Shown here: positions 48,381 through 57,715 of the stretch, one piece after another
Numbering within the stretch: the first letter of the stretch is position 1
How the letters are laid out: every line of letters starts with the position of its first letter
NCBI RefSeq assembly: GCF_000964005.1
Contig: NZ_JXYP01000010.1
Coordinates: 1 to 64,000 of the forward strand
Reading direction: 5' to 3'
Source: Williamsia herbipolensis
GTDB lineage: Bacteria; Actinomycetota; Actinomycetes; Mycobacteriales; Mycobacteriaceae
Length of the DNA: 64,000 nt
Notes under the pieces: model-generated
The model's database searches: none
Told to the model about the DNA's origin: nothing
What the model saw: only the letters and a program-made list of their open reading frames with translations
Program-made: the position numbers and the translations under genes

Positions 48381-50591
48381 ATGCACATGCCAGCTGCACT
48401 GACATCGTTCAATGCCCGAGACGTCGTCCGCTACGACGTCCCCGCCTCCCTCGTGGTCTTCCTCGTCGCATTGCCGCTGTCGCTGGGTATCGCCATCGCG
48501 TCCGGCGCCCCGGTGATGGCCGGATTGATCGCCGCGGTGATCGGCGGCATCGTCGCGGGGTCGCTGGGTGGCTCGCCGCTGCAGGTCAGCGGTCCAGCCG
48601 CGGGCCTGACGGTGGTGGTCGCCGAACTCATCGCCAACTTCGGCTGGAAGGTGACCTGCCTGATCACCGTCGGCGCCGGCGCTCTGCAGATCGTGTTCGG
48701 CCTGAGCCGGATCGCACAGGCCGCATTGGGAATCGCTCCCGTGGTCGTCCACGCAATGCTCGCCGGAATCGGTATCACCATCGCGCTCCAGCAGGTGCAC
48801 GTCCTGCTCGGCGGACAGTCGCAGAGTTCGGCGATCGAGAACCTCACCGCGCTGCCGGGCTCGATCCTGGACATGCGCTGGGCCGATGTCCTGGTCGGTG
48901 GGCTCGTCGTCGTCGTGATGCTCACGTGGCCGATGCTGCCTGCGAAGGTCCGCAAGGTGCCCGGTCCGCTCGTCGCGATCGTCGGGGCCACCCTGCTCGC
49001 ACTGCTCGCCGGTCTCGACGTCGACAAGATCTCGATCGACGGCAACTTCTTCGACGCCCTCGCGCTCCCCGAACTGCCCAGTGGCAACTGGGGTGGCGTG
49101 ATGCTGGGAATCCTCACCATCGCGCTGATCGCGAGCGTCGAATCTCTGCTGTCCGCGGTCGCCGTGGACAAGATGCACACCGGTCCGCGCAGCGACTTCA
49201 ACCGCGAGATGCTCGGACAGGGCAGCGCGAACATGCTCTCCGGCATGGCGGGCGGACTGCCCGTCACCGGCGTCATCGTGCGCAGTTCCACCAACGTCGC
49301 GTCCGGCGCACGCACCCGTGCGTCGGCGATCCTGCACGGTGTCTGGATCCTCATCTTCTCGGTGTTGCTCACCGCGCTCGTCGAGCAGATCCCGATGGCC
49401 GCGCTGGCCGGCCTGCTCGTGGTCATCGGCATCCAGCTGGTCAAGACCGCGCACATGAAGCTCGCGCTCAAGACCGGCGACCTCTGGGTCTACGTGATCA
49501 CCGTGCTCGCCGTGGTGTTCCTCAACCTGCTCGAGGGTGTCGGCATCGGGCTGGCGATCGCCGTTCTGATCGTCGTCTGGCGCGTTGTCCGGGCACAGAT
49601 CACCTCCGAGCCGATCGGCACCGAAGCGTCCAAGCAGTGGCAGATCACGATCCACGGTTCGTTGAGCTTCCTGGCCCTGCCACGACTGTCCAAGGCGCTC
49701 GGCAAGGTCCCGGCGCAGTCGCGCGTCACCATCGACCTCGACACCGACTTCCTCGACAACGCCGCCTCGGAGATGCTGGAGGACTGGAAGTGGGCCCACG
49801 AGGCCAACGGCGGAACCGTCGTGGTCGAGGAGATCGGTCAGGCCCGCCTGGCCGACGCCCCCACGGCACCCCCGAAGCGCCACCCGGTGACGACCAAGGC
49901 TCTCGGCCTCGCCCCCTGGAAGACATGGCAGCACCGGCCCGGCACGGACACCGATCCCGACGCCTCGCCGATCCTCCGTTCGATCAAGAGCGGCGTGCAG
50001 GAGTACCACCGATCCAACGCCGACGCTCTGCTCGAGCACATGACCGACCTGTCCGACAGCCAGGATCCGGACTCGTTGTTCCTGACGTGTGCCGATTCAC
50101 GGGTGGTGCCCAACGTGATCACCGCCAGCGGCCCCGGCGATCTGTTCACCATCCGCAACATCGGCAATCTGGTGCCCACCGAGACCCACCAGGACACCTC
50201 GGTCGAGGCGGCCCTGGAGTTCGCGATCAACAACCTCGGCGTGAGTTCGATTGTTGTGTGCGGGCACTCCTCCTGCGGCGCGATGAAGGGACTACTCGCA
50301 GGCAGCGACGACGACAGCGCCCTGAGCAACTGGCTGAGCAACGCCGCCCCGTCACTCGCGGCGTTCCGGAGCGGACATCCGGCCGGCCGCAGCGCCGCCG
50401 AGGCCGGCTTCTGCGAGGCCGACCAGCTCGCGATCGTCAACGTGGCGATCCAGGTACAGACCCTGCAGCGCCATCCCCTGGTCGGACGGGCCATCGCCGA
50501 CGGCAGGCTCCGCGTGGCCGGACTGTTCTTCGACATCACCACCGCACGGGTCATCGACGTCAGCAGCACCGGGGTGGGCACCGCTCTCTGA
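48381..50591 (+). CDS. SulP transporter fused to beta-carbonic anhydrase (Rv3273-like)
   Basis: A 736-residue fusion: SulP-type transporter (residues about 10-400, with about 11 helices), a STAS domain (about 420-500) and a C-terminal carbonic anhydrase (about 550-735; zinc ligands CADSRV and CGHSSCGAM). The likely task is uptake of bicarbonate, coupled to CO2 interconversion at the membrane. Chosen start is the ATG at 48381; a TTG three codons earlier is possible. It is the third carbonic anhydrase domain in the window, and no regulator box is obvious. Confidence 0.9.
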   Translation: MHMPAALTSFNARDVVRYDVPASLVVFLVALPLSLGIAIASGAPVMAGLIAAVIGGIVAGSLGGSPLQVSGPAAGLTVVVAELIANFGWKVTCLITVGAGALQIVFGLSRIAQAALGIAPVVVHAMLAGIGITIALQQVHVLLGGQSQSSAIENLTALPGSILDMRWADVLVGGLVVVVMLTWPMLPAKVRKVPGPLVAIVGATLLALLAGLDVDKISIDGNFFDALALPELPSGNWGGVMLGILTIALIASVESLLSAVAVDKMHTGPRSDFNREMLGQGSANMLSGMAGGLPVTGVIVRSSTNVASGARTRASAILHGVWILIFSVLLTALVEQIPMAALAGLLVVIGIQLVKTAHMKLALKTGDLWVYVITVLAVVFLNLLEGVGIGLAIAVLIVVWRVVRAQITSEPIGTEASKQWQITIHGSLSFLALPRLSKALGKVPAQSRVTIDLDTDFLDNAASEMLEDWKWAHEANGGTVVVEEIGQARLADAPTAPPKRHPVTTKALGLAPWKTWQHRPGTDTDPDASPILRSIKSGVQEYHRSNADALLEHMTDLSDSQDPDSLFLTCADSRVVPNVITASGPGDLFTIRNIGNLVPTETHQDTSVEAALEFAINNLGVSSIVVCGHSSCGAMKGLLAGSDDDSALSNWLSNAAPSLAAFRSGHPAGRSAAEAGFCEADQLAIVNVAIQVQTLQRHPLVGRAIADGRLRVAGLFFDITTARVIDVSSTGVGTAL

Positions 50592-50855
50592 CCGGCCGGT
50601 CGCATCTTGTGCAGGTTTGGTTGCTCGAGGTCGCGGACAAGTCGCTGCCCGCGCGGCGAGGCATCTCAGTCGCCGGACGGGACCCAACCGCACGGACACC
50701 AGTCAGACGTGTCGCATTGGGCTTTTCATGCAGCCATTTGTCAGGTCTGATGACGTGTCGGGGGAATCGCGAAGTGATGGTGGCCGGTGGACTATCCGGT
50801 GAATCTGAGAATGACGTGCACAAGACGCCACGCCGGGTCGTCGGTACTGCGGTGG

Positions 50856-53117
50856 CTACTGACGCAGTGCAGGCATCGCTCGAGACATCTGCTGCCACAG
50901 TCGTGGGATGAGACTGCGGACGAAGGTGGCGCTGAGGTGGTGCCAGTCCTTGTACACGATTATGTTGCCGACGACGGCGGGACAACGTTTGCGGGTGCAT
51001 AGGCCGTCGCTGAGGTCTAGGGGCAACACATTCGTGTTCGCTCCCAGGATCGACAATGTCGGGTTAACCGGTTGGAGTGCGAGATCGCGTGCTGTCCCGC
51101 ACTGCTCAGCGGCGGCGCGACCGGCGGCAAGGCACGCGGGGGTATCTATCGCGCCGCGGCCATTGCGGGGCCACACCGTGTCGCGCATGCCTAGGACGGG
51201 GATTCCCGCGGCGGCGAGCCGGGCGAAGATGGGTAAGTATGTCGGCGGTACCCAGTCGCCGGGGGCGTTCGTGCGTGGTCGCGTGGTGGTGGTGAACACC
51301 GCGTCGGGACGATCGGCGACTATCTGTTTCATAGCCGCCTTCACCCATTCGAAGCACTGGGGATACGGTGCGCCGTCGTCGCGCGTGGGCCGAGATTCCG
51401 TCGATAGGGGACACCCCATCTTCAGATAGGTGGTTACGCGAAACCGGTTTTGCTTGCCGAGAGCGTCGAGTGCCGTGATCCAGAACTCGGCATGCGAACC
51501 GCCGGCGAGGGCGATGGTCCGAGTCGCGCTGCGATCTCCGTATATCCCAACGCGCACTGAGGGGTCGTCGAATCCACTGATGTAACCCTGCGTGGAAGTC
51601 ACGGGGAAGTCTTTGACAACCTCGAGAGGCGAAGGCTGTGGGTCCAGCGGCGGCACCGGGGCGCCGTCGAGAAGGGCACGGGCGCCGGGATATGACTCTG
51701 GGTCGAGGGACGAGGTGTCCACGGTGAGTCCGGCGACGTGTCGATCCCACACAGTGATGGCTGTGCCACTGAGTACAACGCCGACAACCAGCACAGCGGT
51801 CATGCCCCGGGTGTAGGCCAGACGTTGACGGGTCTTGGTCGGTGGGGGTATCCGGGTGGTTGTCGGTGCGGGCAGTTCACAACCGTGGCGAATACGGTCC
51901 TTCGGCGCCGTGTCCTGTAATCGGTCAACGGACGCAGCATCACGTGTTGTTTTGTGTCGCAGCGGAATCTCGATGTAGCGGTACGTCAGCCAGGCCAGTG
52001 CAAGAGAGACGGAGAGAACAATCAGGCCGCCAACCAATCCAACGCGGGCTTGCTGTCTGTATGCGAGGTAGAAGATCAGCACCGGCCAATGCCACAGGTA
52101 AAGCGTGTACGCCAGTTTGCCCAATTCGACCGGTAACTGGCTTGCCAGCAGGACTGAGACCGCCGGCTGTGTAGAACGTGAAGCCGGTGCGGGCGCCGCG
52201 CGGTGACCGCAGCAGATCAATGTCAGAGTTGCGCCCACCGGTACCAGTGCCCACGGTCCGGGGTAGGCGTCAAGCCCGACAATCCACCATCCGCTGCTCA
52301 CGATAAGTGCCAGTGCCGCCACCCCGAGTACGTTCCGAAGCCGTCTGCTGGCGATGGTCGGTGTGAACAGAGCGAGCAGGCCACCGGCCAACGGTTCCCA
52401 TACTCGCGCGACCGTGTCGTAGTAGTTGAACGGTTGATCGACAGACGTCCGCATCGCCGCCCAGTAAAGAGAGATCAGTGCGACGCCGGCGATCACGGCG
52501 CCTGCGACTATGCGTAATCGCAATGCGCGCAACCGGTCCGACGCTGCGCGGGGCAAAGAAAGTTTGACCAACACGCCGATGAGCAACGCTGCGACCAGGG
52601 TCAGTACGTAGAACTGGCCCTGTACCGCCATCGACCATACGTGCTGCAGGGGGCTATTCGCCGAGCTCGCCGCGGTGTAGTCCTGCGAATTGAAGGCCAG
52701 ATACCAGTTCTGGTAGTAGAGCGCGCTCGCGATCACCTCACTGCCGATCGAGCGCCAGCGCGTCTGGGGTAGCAGGACAACCGCGCCAATCACCACCGCC
52801 AGGAGCACAACCACCAACGACGGAGCGAGACGACGGGCCAGACGCTGCAGCCGCGGCAGGGGATTGACCGCGTCACGCAAACGCACCGTCGGCGCCTGGT
52901 TATCAAGCACCTGCCGATAGACCGACCCGACGAAGAAGTACCCCGACAGAGTGAGGAAGACATCAACCCCGCCCGATACCCGCCCCATCCAGATGTGAAA
53001 ACACGCAACGAGCAGGATTGAGACGCCTCGCAGTCCGTCCAGATCAGACCTGCGAGAAGCGGTTGGCAGCGACTCGGCCGGCTGATGCGCGGGCGCGCGA
53101 CGAAGCGGGTTCGGCAC
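50856..53117 (-). CDS. OatA-like membrane acyltransferase (Acyltransferase_3 plus SGNH)
   Basis: A 753-residue protein: about 11 helices of the Acyltransferase_3 type (LDGLRGVSILLVACFH, FLTLSGYFF) and a C-terminal extracytoplasmic SGNH domain (GGSHAEFWITAL carries the nucleophile Ser; DWHHLS is the catalytic Asp-His end). Relatives O-acetylate peptidoglycan or other glycans. The GDS motif is GGS here. GAGGAGG lies five bases before the GTG at 53117. A BlaI-type box lies 44 bases upstream. Confidence 0.87.
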   Translation of the reverse strand: MPNPLRRAPAHQPAESLPTASRRSDLDGLRGVSILLVACFHIWMGRVSGGVDVFLTLSGYFFVGSVYRQVLDNQAPTVRLRDAVNPLPRLQRLARRLAPSLVVVLLAVVIGAVVLLPQTRWRSIGSEVIASALYYQNWYLAFNSQDYTAASSANSPLQHVWSMAVQGQFYVLTLVAALLIGVLVKLSLPRAASDRLRALRLRIVAGAVIAGVALISLYWAAMRTSVDQPFNYYDTVARVWEPLAGGLLALFTPTIASRRLRNVLGVAALALIVSSGWWIVGLDAYPGPWALVPVGATLTLICCGHRAAPAPASRSTQPAVSVLLASQLPVELGKLAYTLYLWHWPVLIFYLAYRQQARVGLVGGLIVLSVSLALAWLTYRYIEIPLRHKTTRDAASVDRLQDTAPKDRIRHGCELPAPTTTRIPPPTKTRQRLAYTRGMTAVLVVGVVLSGTAITVWDRHVAGLTVDTSSLDPESYPGARALLDGAPVPPLDPQPSPLEVVKDFPVTSTQGYISGFDDPSVRVGIYGDRSATRTIALAGGSHAEFWITALDALGKQNRFRVTTYLKMGCPLSTESRPTRDDGAPYPQCFEWVKAAMKQIVADRPDAVFTTTTRPRTNAPGDWVPPTYLPIFARLAAAGIPVLGMRDTVWPRNGRGAIDTPACLAAGRAAAEQCGTARDLALQPVNPTLSILGANTNVLPLDLSDGLCTRKRCPAVVGNIIVYKDWHHLSATFVRSLIPRLWQQMSRAMPALRQ

Positions 53118-53160
53118 TGCAGCCTCCTCGTCGGTCGCCGGGGCGTCGTTCTCCCCGAAA

Positions 53161-53180
53161 AACTACTATTGATAGTAGTT
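53161..53180. promoter_or_regulatory. BlaI-type box upstream of the OatA-like gene
   Basis: AACTACTATTGATAGTAGTT is a perfect palindrome with 9-base arms around a 2-base centre. The 15-base consensus fits it in two registers, three bases apart. Confidence 0.78.
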
Positions 53181-53296
53181 GAGAGGTGGCATCCGGCACT
53201 GTCCGCGGTAGCTCGGCCGTGGAGTCGACGGGACGCCGCCGGCGGAATCGGCTGGCCCACGCCGCGGAATGCCCGGGACTGCAGCTCGTACCAACT

Positions 53297-53311
53297 ACTA
53301 TGAGTGATAGT
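53297..53311. promoter_or_regulatory. BlaI-type box upstream of ccdA
   Basis: ACTATGAGTGATAGT lies 68 bases before the ccdA ATG at 53380. Confidence 0.73.
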
Positions 53312-53379
53312 TTGATTTGGCGGTCGCCGCAATGATGGTGTTGTTCCGCAACGAACTGCGATGACGGGCTCCGAGAGGC

Positions 53380-54174
53380 ATGATGAATACGGAATCCGCT
53401 GCGTCAGTGGGCGACCAGTTCTCGTCGATGGTGTCGGGTGGCCCGTTGGTCGTTGCCCTCGCTGCCTGCCTCGCGGCGGGCCTTGTGTCTTTCGCATCCC
53501 CGTGTGTGATTCCGCTCGTGCCGGGGTACGTGTCCTATCTCGCTGGGTTGACGGGGTCGGAAGTCACGGTCGGAGAGCGACCTTCGGCACGAATGCGAGT
53601 CGCGGGCGCTGCGATGTTGTTTGTCACGGGATTTACTCTCGTGTTTGTCCTGGCGACTGCAACGGTGTTTCAGGTGACGTCGACACTTCTTCTCAATCGA
53701 GAATTATTGCAGCGCATCGGCGGTGTGGTCACCATCATGATGGGGTTGATCTTCATCGGGTCGCTCCCGATGCTGCAGCGAGACCTTCGTTTTCACCCGC
53801 GTCGTGTGTCGAACATTTTGGGAGCGCCGCTACTTGGCGCTGTATTCGCGCTGGGATGGACCCCGTGTCTGGGGCCGACACTGGCATCGATCATCGCCAC
53901 GGCGAGCGGTACGGCGGACGTGACGGCAGCTCGCGGTGTGGCGTTGATCGTCGCGTATTGCGTGGGTCTAGGACTGCCGTTCGTCGCGTTGGCGTTTGGC
54001 TCATCCTGGGCCGTGGGTGCTGTTGGGGTAATGCGCCGAAATTCGCGCCGTATCCAGATCGCCGGTGGAGTAATGATGATCGCCGTCGGTGTTGCGTTGC
54101 TCAGTGGGGTCTGGGACTACTTCGTGATCTGGGTGCGCGATATGTTCGTCACCAACACGACCTTGCCGATCTAG
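53380..54174 (+). CDS. ccdA: CcdA-type thiol-disulfide transporter for cytochrome c biogenesis
   Basis: A 264-residue six-helix membrane protein that carries reducing equivalents from cytoplasmic thioredoxin to extracytoplasmic ResA/TlpA proteins. The two redox Cys are in [13 protein letters not shown] and [16 protein letters not shown] lies just before the ATG pair at 53380/53383. It ends convergent with a DsbA gene and has its own BlaI-type box. Confidence 0.92.
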   Translation: MMNTESAASVGDQFSSMVSGGPLVVALAACLAAGLVSFASPCVIPLVPGYVSYLAGLTGSEVTVGERPSARMRVAGAAMLFVTGFTLVFVLATATVFQVTSTLLLNRELLQRIGGVVTIMMGLIFIGSLPMLQRDLRFHPRRVSNILGAPLLGAVFALGWTPCLGPTLASIIATASGTADVTAARGVALIVAYCVGLGLPFVALAFGSSWAVGAVGVMRRNSRRIQIAGGVMMIAVGVALLSGVWDYFVIWVRDMFVTNTTLPI

Positions 54175-54220
54175 TCCACCGCGCCGTGCACTCCGGTACA
54201 GGGGCGACCGGGCCCACAGA

Positions 54221-54862
54221 TCATTGCCCCAACACGCGGTCGAATGTCGCACTCAACTCCGCGAAGCCCGCTGGTGGGACTTGGGTTGTGTTCAGATAGA
54301 ACGTCGGGGTGCCGCTGACGCCCAGACGTCGTCCGTCGGCGATATCTCTGTCAATCTGCGCACGAACGGCCTCAGATGTGTAGTCGCTTGCAAACTGCGT
54401 CATGTTCAACCCGAGTTCGCGGGCGTACGAGGTGAACAGGTCGTCGAGGGGTACCTGTTGCTCACCCCACTGCTTCTGGGTTTCGTACATCCGCTTGTAC
54501 ATGGGCTCGAATTGGTTCTGCCGTGCGGCCGAGGCAACCGCTCGCGCGGCGCGATCGGCGTTGAAGTGACCGGGCAACGGGAAGTACCTCACGACAAACG
54601 AGACACGATCACCGTAGGTCTGACGAAGTTGTTCGACAATCGGGTACATAGCACCGCATGCCTCGCATTCGAAGTCGAGGAACTCGACGAAGGTGGCCTG
54701 TTGATCCTTGGGAGACGACAGCCGAGGGGAGTCAGGCTGTACGGGGGCTGAACTTGCCTGCTCGACGTCATCCTTGCCGGCGCGTGCGATGACGAACGTT
54801 GCGGTCAGAGCGAGACAGAACACGAACACCATCGCTAGTGAGACCTTGACGCTGCGACTCAC
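54221..54862 (-). CDS. DsbA-like exported thiol-disulfide protein
   Basis: A 213-residue protein with one N-terminal helix and a DsbA fold; active site DFECEACGAMY (CEAC). The conserved cis-Pro loop SGTPTFYLN is present. It could oxidise or isomerise Cys of exported proteins, including apocytochromes. The GTG at 54862 overlaps the stop of a 15-residue leader frame (GTGA). A TTG at 54928 gives a longer frame but would overlap the BlaI box. Confidence 0.83.
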   Translation of the reverse strand: MSRSVKVSLAMVFVFCLALTATFVIARAGKDDVEQASSAPVQPDSPRLSSPKDQQATFVEFLDFECEACGAMYPIVEQLRQTYGDRVSFVVRYFPLPGHFNADRAARAVASAARQNQFEPMYKRMYETQKQWGEQQVPLDDLFTSYARELGLNMTQFASDYTSEAVRAQIDRDIADGRRLGVSGTPTFYLNTTQVPPAGFAELSATFDRVLGQ

Positions 54863-54906
54863 CGCCGGCCGCCAACAGTAGGTTCCTCTAGGGTCGCAAC
54901 TCGCAT
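54859..54906 (-). CDS. 15-residue leader peptide translationally coupled to dsbA
   Basis: An ATG at 54906 follows GAGGAGG by five bases and reads MRVATLEEPTVGGRR, ending in TGA that overlaps the GTG of the DsbA gene. The downstream GTG has no good ribosome binding site of its own, so translation is probably coupled. No known leader family is recognised. Confidence 0.5.
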   Translation of the reverse strand: MRVATLEEPTVGGRR

Positions 54907-54927
54907 CGGGGCCTCCTCGCCAAGACA

Positions 54928-54942
54928 ACTACGTTGAATAGT
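54928..54942. promoter_or_regulatory. BlaI-type box in the dsbA/tlpA divergent promoter
   Basis: ACTACGTTGAATAGT lies between the divergent dsbA leader (54906) and the tlpA start (54965), so one site could control both. Confidence 0.73.
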
Positions 54943-54964
54943 AGTTTACGGGAACGGAACGCTG

Positions 54965-55627
54965 GTGGCCGCATCGCTACAGGACCGGAATCGAACTCGC
55001 GGAGGGGCAATCATCAAAGCACCGTTATTGGCCCAGGGGGCGGCGCGGCGGGTGGGGCGCACGGTCCTCATCGCCCTGCTTGTGGGATTGAGCGTCGTTG
55101 CGTGCAAGTCCAGTGACGACGCCGTGCGCCAGGGCGACTCTTTCGAGTTCGTCTCACCCGACGGTAAAACCGCCATCTTCTACGACCCCCCGCCGACGCG
55201 GGGGAAGGTCGGCGAGCTCTCGGGACCGGACTTGACGAACGATGATTCTACGATCGCGCTTTCTGACTTCGCGGGGAAGGTGGTGGTGGTCAATGTGTGG
55301 GGATCGTGGTGTGGACCATGTCGAAGTGAAGCGACGGCTCTGGAAGAGACGTATGCCGCGACCAAGGGGTCTGGAGTTATGTTCCTGGGCCTGAACTTTC
55401 GTGACCGTAAGGACTCGGCACGCGACTTTGTCTCTGATCGCAAGGTGTCGTACCCGTCCATCTACGACTACGACGGGCGAACCCTCGCCACCCTCGGAAC
55501 TCCGACGTCGGTCGTACCGACGACGGTAGTGCTCGATCGACGCCACCGGGCGGCAGCTGTCTTCCTGCGGGTCGTCACCGCGGCCGAGCTGCGGGCGATC
55601 GTCGAGCGGATCGCAGCAGAAACATGA
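54965..55627 (+). CDS. TlpA/ResA-like thioredoxin lipoprotein
   Basis: A 220-residue exported thioredoxin-fold protein; the lipobox is SVVAC near residue 47 and the active site WGSWCGPCRSE near residue 116. It would reduce apocytochrome c Cys with electrons from CcdA. GTG at 54965 is used, though a clear ribosome binding site is lacking and a later start is possible. It is followed directly by a BlaI box and the resB operon. Confidence 0.83.
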   Translation: MAASLQDRNRTRGGAIIKAPLLAQGAARRVGRTVLIALLVGLSVVACKSSDDAVRQGDSFEFVSPDGKTAIFYDPPPTRGKVGELSGPDLTNDDSTIALSDFAGKVVVVNVWGSWCGPCRSEATALEETYAATKGSGVMFLGLNFRDRKDSARDFVSDRKVSYPSIYDYDGRTLATLGTPTSVVPTTVVLDRRHRAAAVFLRVVTAAELRAIVERIAAET

Positions 55628-55633
55628 TCTTCA

Positions 55634-55656
55634 AACTACTATCCGATATAGTAGTT
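55634..55656. promoter_or_regulatory. BlaI-type box upstream of the resB-lnt operon
   Basis: AACTACTAT and ATAGTAGTT are perfect 9-base arms around CCGAT. It is the most symmetric site with the standard 5-base spacer and lies seven bases after the tlpA stop. Confidence 0.78.
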
Positions 55657-55808
55657 GACGTGAACTGGATTCGCTCGGTCGCCCATGTGGCGACGTCGAA
55701 GCAATCCTCTGGACTATCGGCGGCCACCTCGCTTCTCAACAAACCACGATCAGCTTGCCGACCGTACGTTGGCGAACAGGTTCAGGCTCAGGCGGTACAC
55801 GGGAAGGG

Positions 55809-56036
55809 GTGTACCCGATTCAGGCGCTCGCACCACCGATCGGGGACGGCGTGTCCGTGCCGATTCTGCTCGACACGCCAGGAACTCTGGCGGCCACGTT
55901 GAACATCCCACGGGTGTATCCGATCATGATGCTCCAGCGCGCCGACGAAGCGGTCGCCGCCGTCGCGCCGCTGGTCTTCGTTTATGTCGACGATGTTGTG
56001 CGTGAGGCACACCGGCACCTCGAGGTCGAGGTGTGA
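55809..56036 (+). CDS. Short hypothetical protein before resB
   Basis: A 75-residue frame with strongly coding-like codon use that ends by overlapping the resB start (GTGA). It reads VYPIQALAPPIGDGVSVPIL at the start and is not recognised. The GTG at 55809 has GGGAAGG immediately before it, and an earlier TTG at 55755 is possible. It may be a fragment, since another frame upstream (about 55685) also looks coding up to this point. Confidence 0.45.
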   Translation: MYPIQALAPPIGDGVSVPILLDTPGTLAATLNIPRVYPIMMLQRADEAVAAVAPLVFVYVDDVVREAHRHLEVEV

Positions 56037-57715
56037 GAGCCACTCGTTCAACGTCGTCTCGTGCTTTGTCGCTCTCGGTCGCCTCCGATCTGGTCCGTCG
56101 ACGGATCCTGTGGCCACTGCGCAACGCATGGCGGTCGCTGACATCAATGCGGACGGCGCTCGCGTTGCTGTTCCTGCTCGCGGTGGCGGCGGTTCCAGGA
56201 GCCCTCTTTCCACAGCGTGACCTCAACTCCCAGAAAACGGCCCAGTACATCGCCGCCAACGGGACAGTCGGCGATGTCCTCGATGCGCTTCAGCTGTTCG
56301 AAGTGTTTTCCAGCGTCTGGTTCACGGCGATCTACGCACTGCTGTTCATCTCGCTGACCGGGTGTCTGACACCCCGAATGGTCGAGCACATCAGAACGCT
56401 GCGCGCTGCCCCGGTGCCTGCCCCGCGGAACCTGGCGCGACTACCCCGCTACGAGGCCCGCACTGTGGTGGGTTCGGCGGACGACGTGGGCGAGACGCTC
56501 CGCCGCGGACTGCGCGGGTGGCGCACCACGTTACGGACGGTGAATCGACCCGGATCGGAAGGGCCTGACTCGGCCACGGTGGTCGAAATCTCTGCTGAGA
56601 AGGGCTATTTGCACGAAGTCGGAAACCTGGTCTTTCATTTCGCGCTACTGGCCCTTCTGGTCGCCATCGCTGTCGGAAAGATGTTCGGCTACGAAGGAAC
56701 GCGAATCCTGGTCGCCGACGGCCAGGAAGGGTTGTGTAACAACTCAACGGCTGTCTACGACTCGTTCCGAGCCGGAAGTGTGGTCGACGGCACCAACCTC
56801 AACCAGTTCTGCATCAAGGTCGACGACTTCCGAGCCACCTACCTCGACACCGGTCAACCAGACATGTACACCGCCAACGTGCGGTATCAAAGCGGCAGCG
56901 CGATCGGCGACAGGAGATGGAAGCAACGCGATCTGCGGGTCAACGACCCGCTTCGGGTGGCCGGCGATCGTGTCTATCTTCTCGGGCACGGGTTTGCGCC
57001 CACGTTCACAGTGATCTTTCCTGACGGCCGATCTCGGACGCAGACAGTTCCGTTCCAGCCCGATGAGCTCCAGACGATGATGTCCAGCGGTGCGGTTCGC
57101 TTTGACACTCCGGCCGGGCTGTACCCCGATGAGAAGGTGCGCCGAACGAAGCAAATTGCGCTGGAGGGTCTGTTCGCACCTACTGCTGCATTCAACGCAC
57201 GGCTGATGACATCGACGTGGCCAGCGCCCAACAATCCGGCGGTCGCGGTGGATGTATATCAGGGCGACACCGGACTCGACACCGGCCGACCGCAGAATGT
57301 GTTCAGCCTTAGTGTCGACATGATCAACCAGGGTCGGCTTCGAAAGGTGTACCGTGTCAACCTCGTTTCAGGACAGCAGAAACGACTGACCGACGGTACG
57401 TCGGTCCGTTTCGACGGGTATGAGAGGTGGGTGTCGTTGCAGGTGTCGCATGACCCCGCTCAGAACTGGGTCCTGGGCTCCGCCATCGTTATGCTGGGGG
57501 GATTGGTGTTGTCTCTGGTCGTCAGACGTCGCCGGGTGTGGGCACGAATTATCCCGATCCAGTCCTCGGGCGACGTGGACCCCCGTTGCAGTGTCGAAGT
57601 GGGCGGGCTTGCGCGAACGGATCAGGCCAATTGGGACGAGGGGTTTGCTGCAATGGTCGATGTACTGATGCGGCCGATGGGTGCAATCGACCGCCCGCGA
57701 CCGTCGGCGACCTGA
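56033..57715 (+). CDS. ResB-like cytochrome c biogenesis protein
   Basis: A 560-residue System II membrane protein with three N-terminal and one C-terminal helix and a large extracytoplasmic domain. MRTALALLFLLAVAAVPGALFPQR and GNLVFHFALLALLVAIAVGK mark the conserved segments, named here in part; the latter holds a conserved His. ResB binds heme and passes it to apocytochrome c with ResC. No ResC/CcsA gene is present in the window. lnt starts at the very next base after its stop. Confidence 0.88.
   Translation: MRATRSTSSRALSLSVASDLVRRRILWPLRNAWRSLTSMRTALALLFLLAVAAVPGALFPQRDLNSQKTAQYIAANGTVGDVLDALQLFEVFSSVWFTAIYALLFISLTGCLTPRMVEHIRTLRAAPVPAPRNLARLPRYEARTVVGSADDVGETLRRGLRGWRTTLRTVNRPGSEGPDSATVVEISAEKGYLHEVGNLVFHFALLALLVAIAVGKMFGYEGTRILVADGQEGLCNNSTAVYDSFRAGSVVDGTNLNQFCIKVDDFRATYLDTGQPDMYTANVRYQSGSAIGDRRWKQRDLRVNDPLRVAGDRVYLLGHGFAPTFTVIFPDGRSRTQTVPFQPDELQTMMSSGAVRFDTPAGLYPDEKVRRTKQIALEGLFAPTAAFNARLMTSTWPAPNNPAVAVDVYQGDTGLDTGRPQNVFSLSVDMINQGRLRKVYRVNLVSGQQKRLTDGTSVRFDGYERWVSLQVSHDPAQNWVLGSAIVMLGGLVLSLVVRRRRVWARIIPIQSSGDVDPRCSVEVGGLARTDQANWDEGFAAMVDVLMRPMGAIDRPRPSAT

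Noticed and set aside
48342-50039. 565-codon minus-strand open frame
   Set aside because: It lies antisense to the SulP-carbonic anhydrase gene, is Asp/Gly/Arg-rich and has no recognisable domain. It is a shadow of high-GC coding sequence.
48926-50911. 661-codon plus-strand open frame
   Set aside because: Overlaps the SulP-carbonic anhydrase gene in another frame and is Arg-rich with no motif; a shadow.
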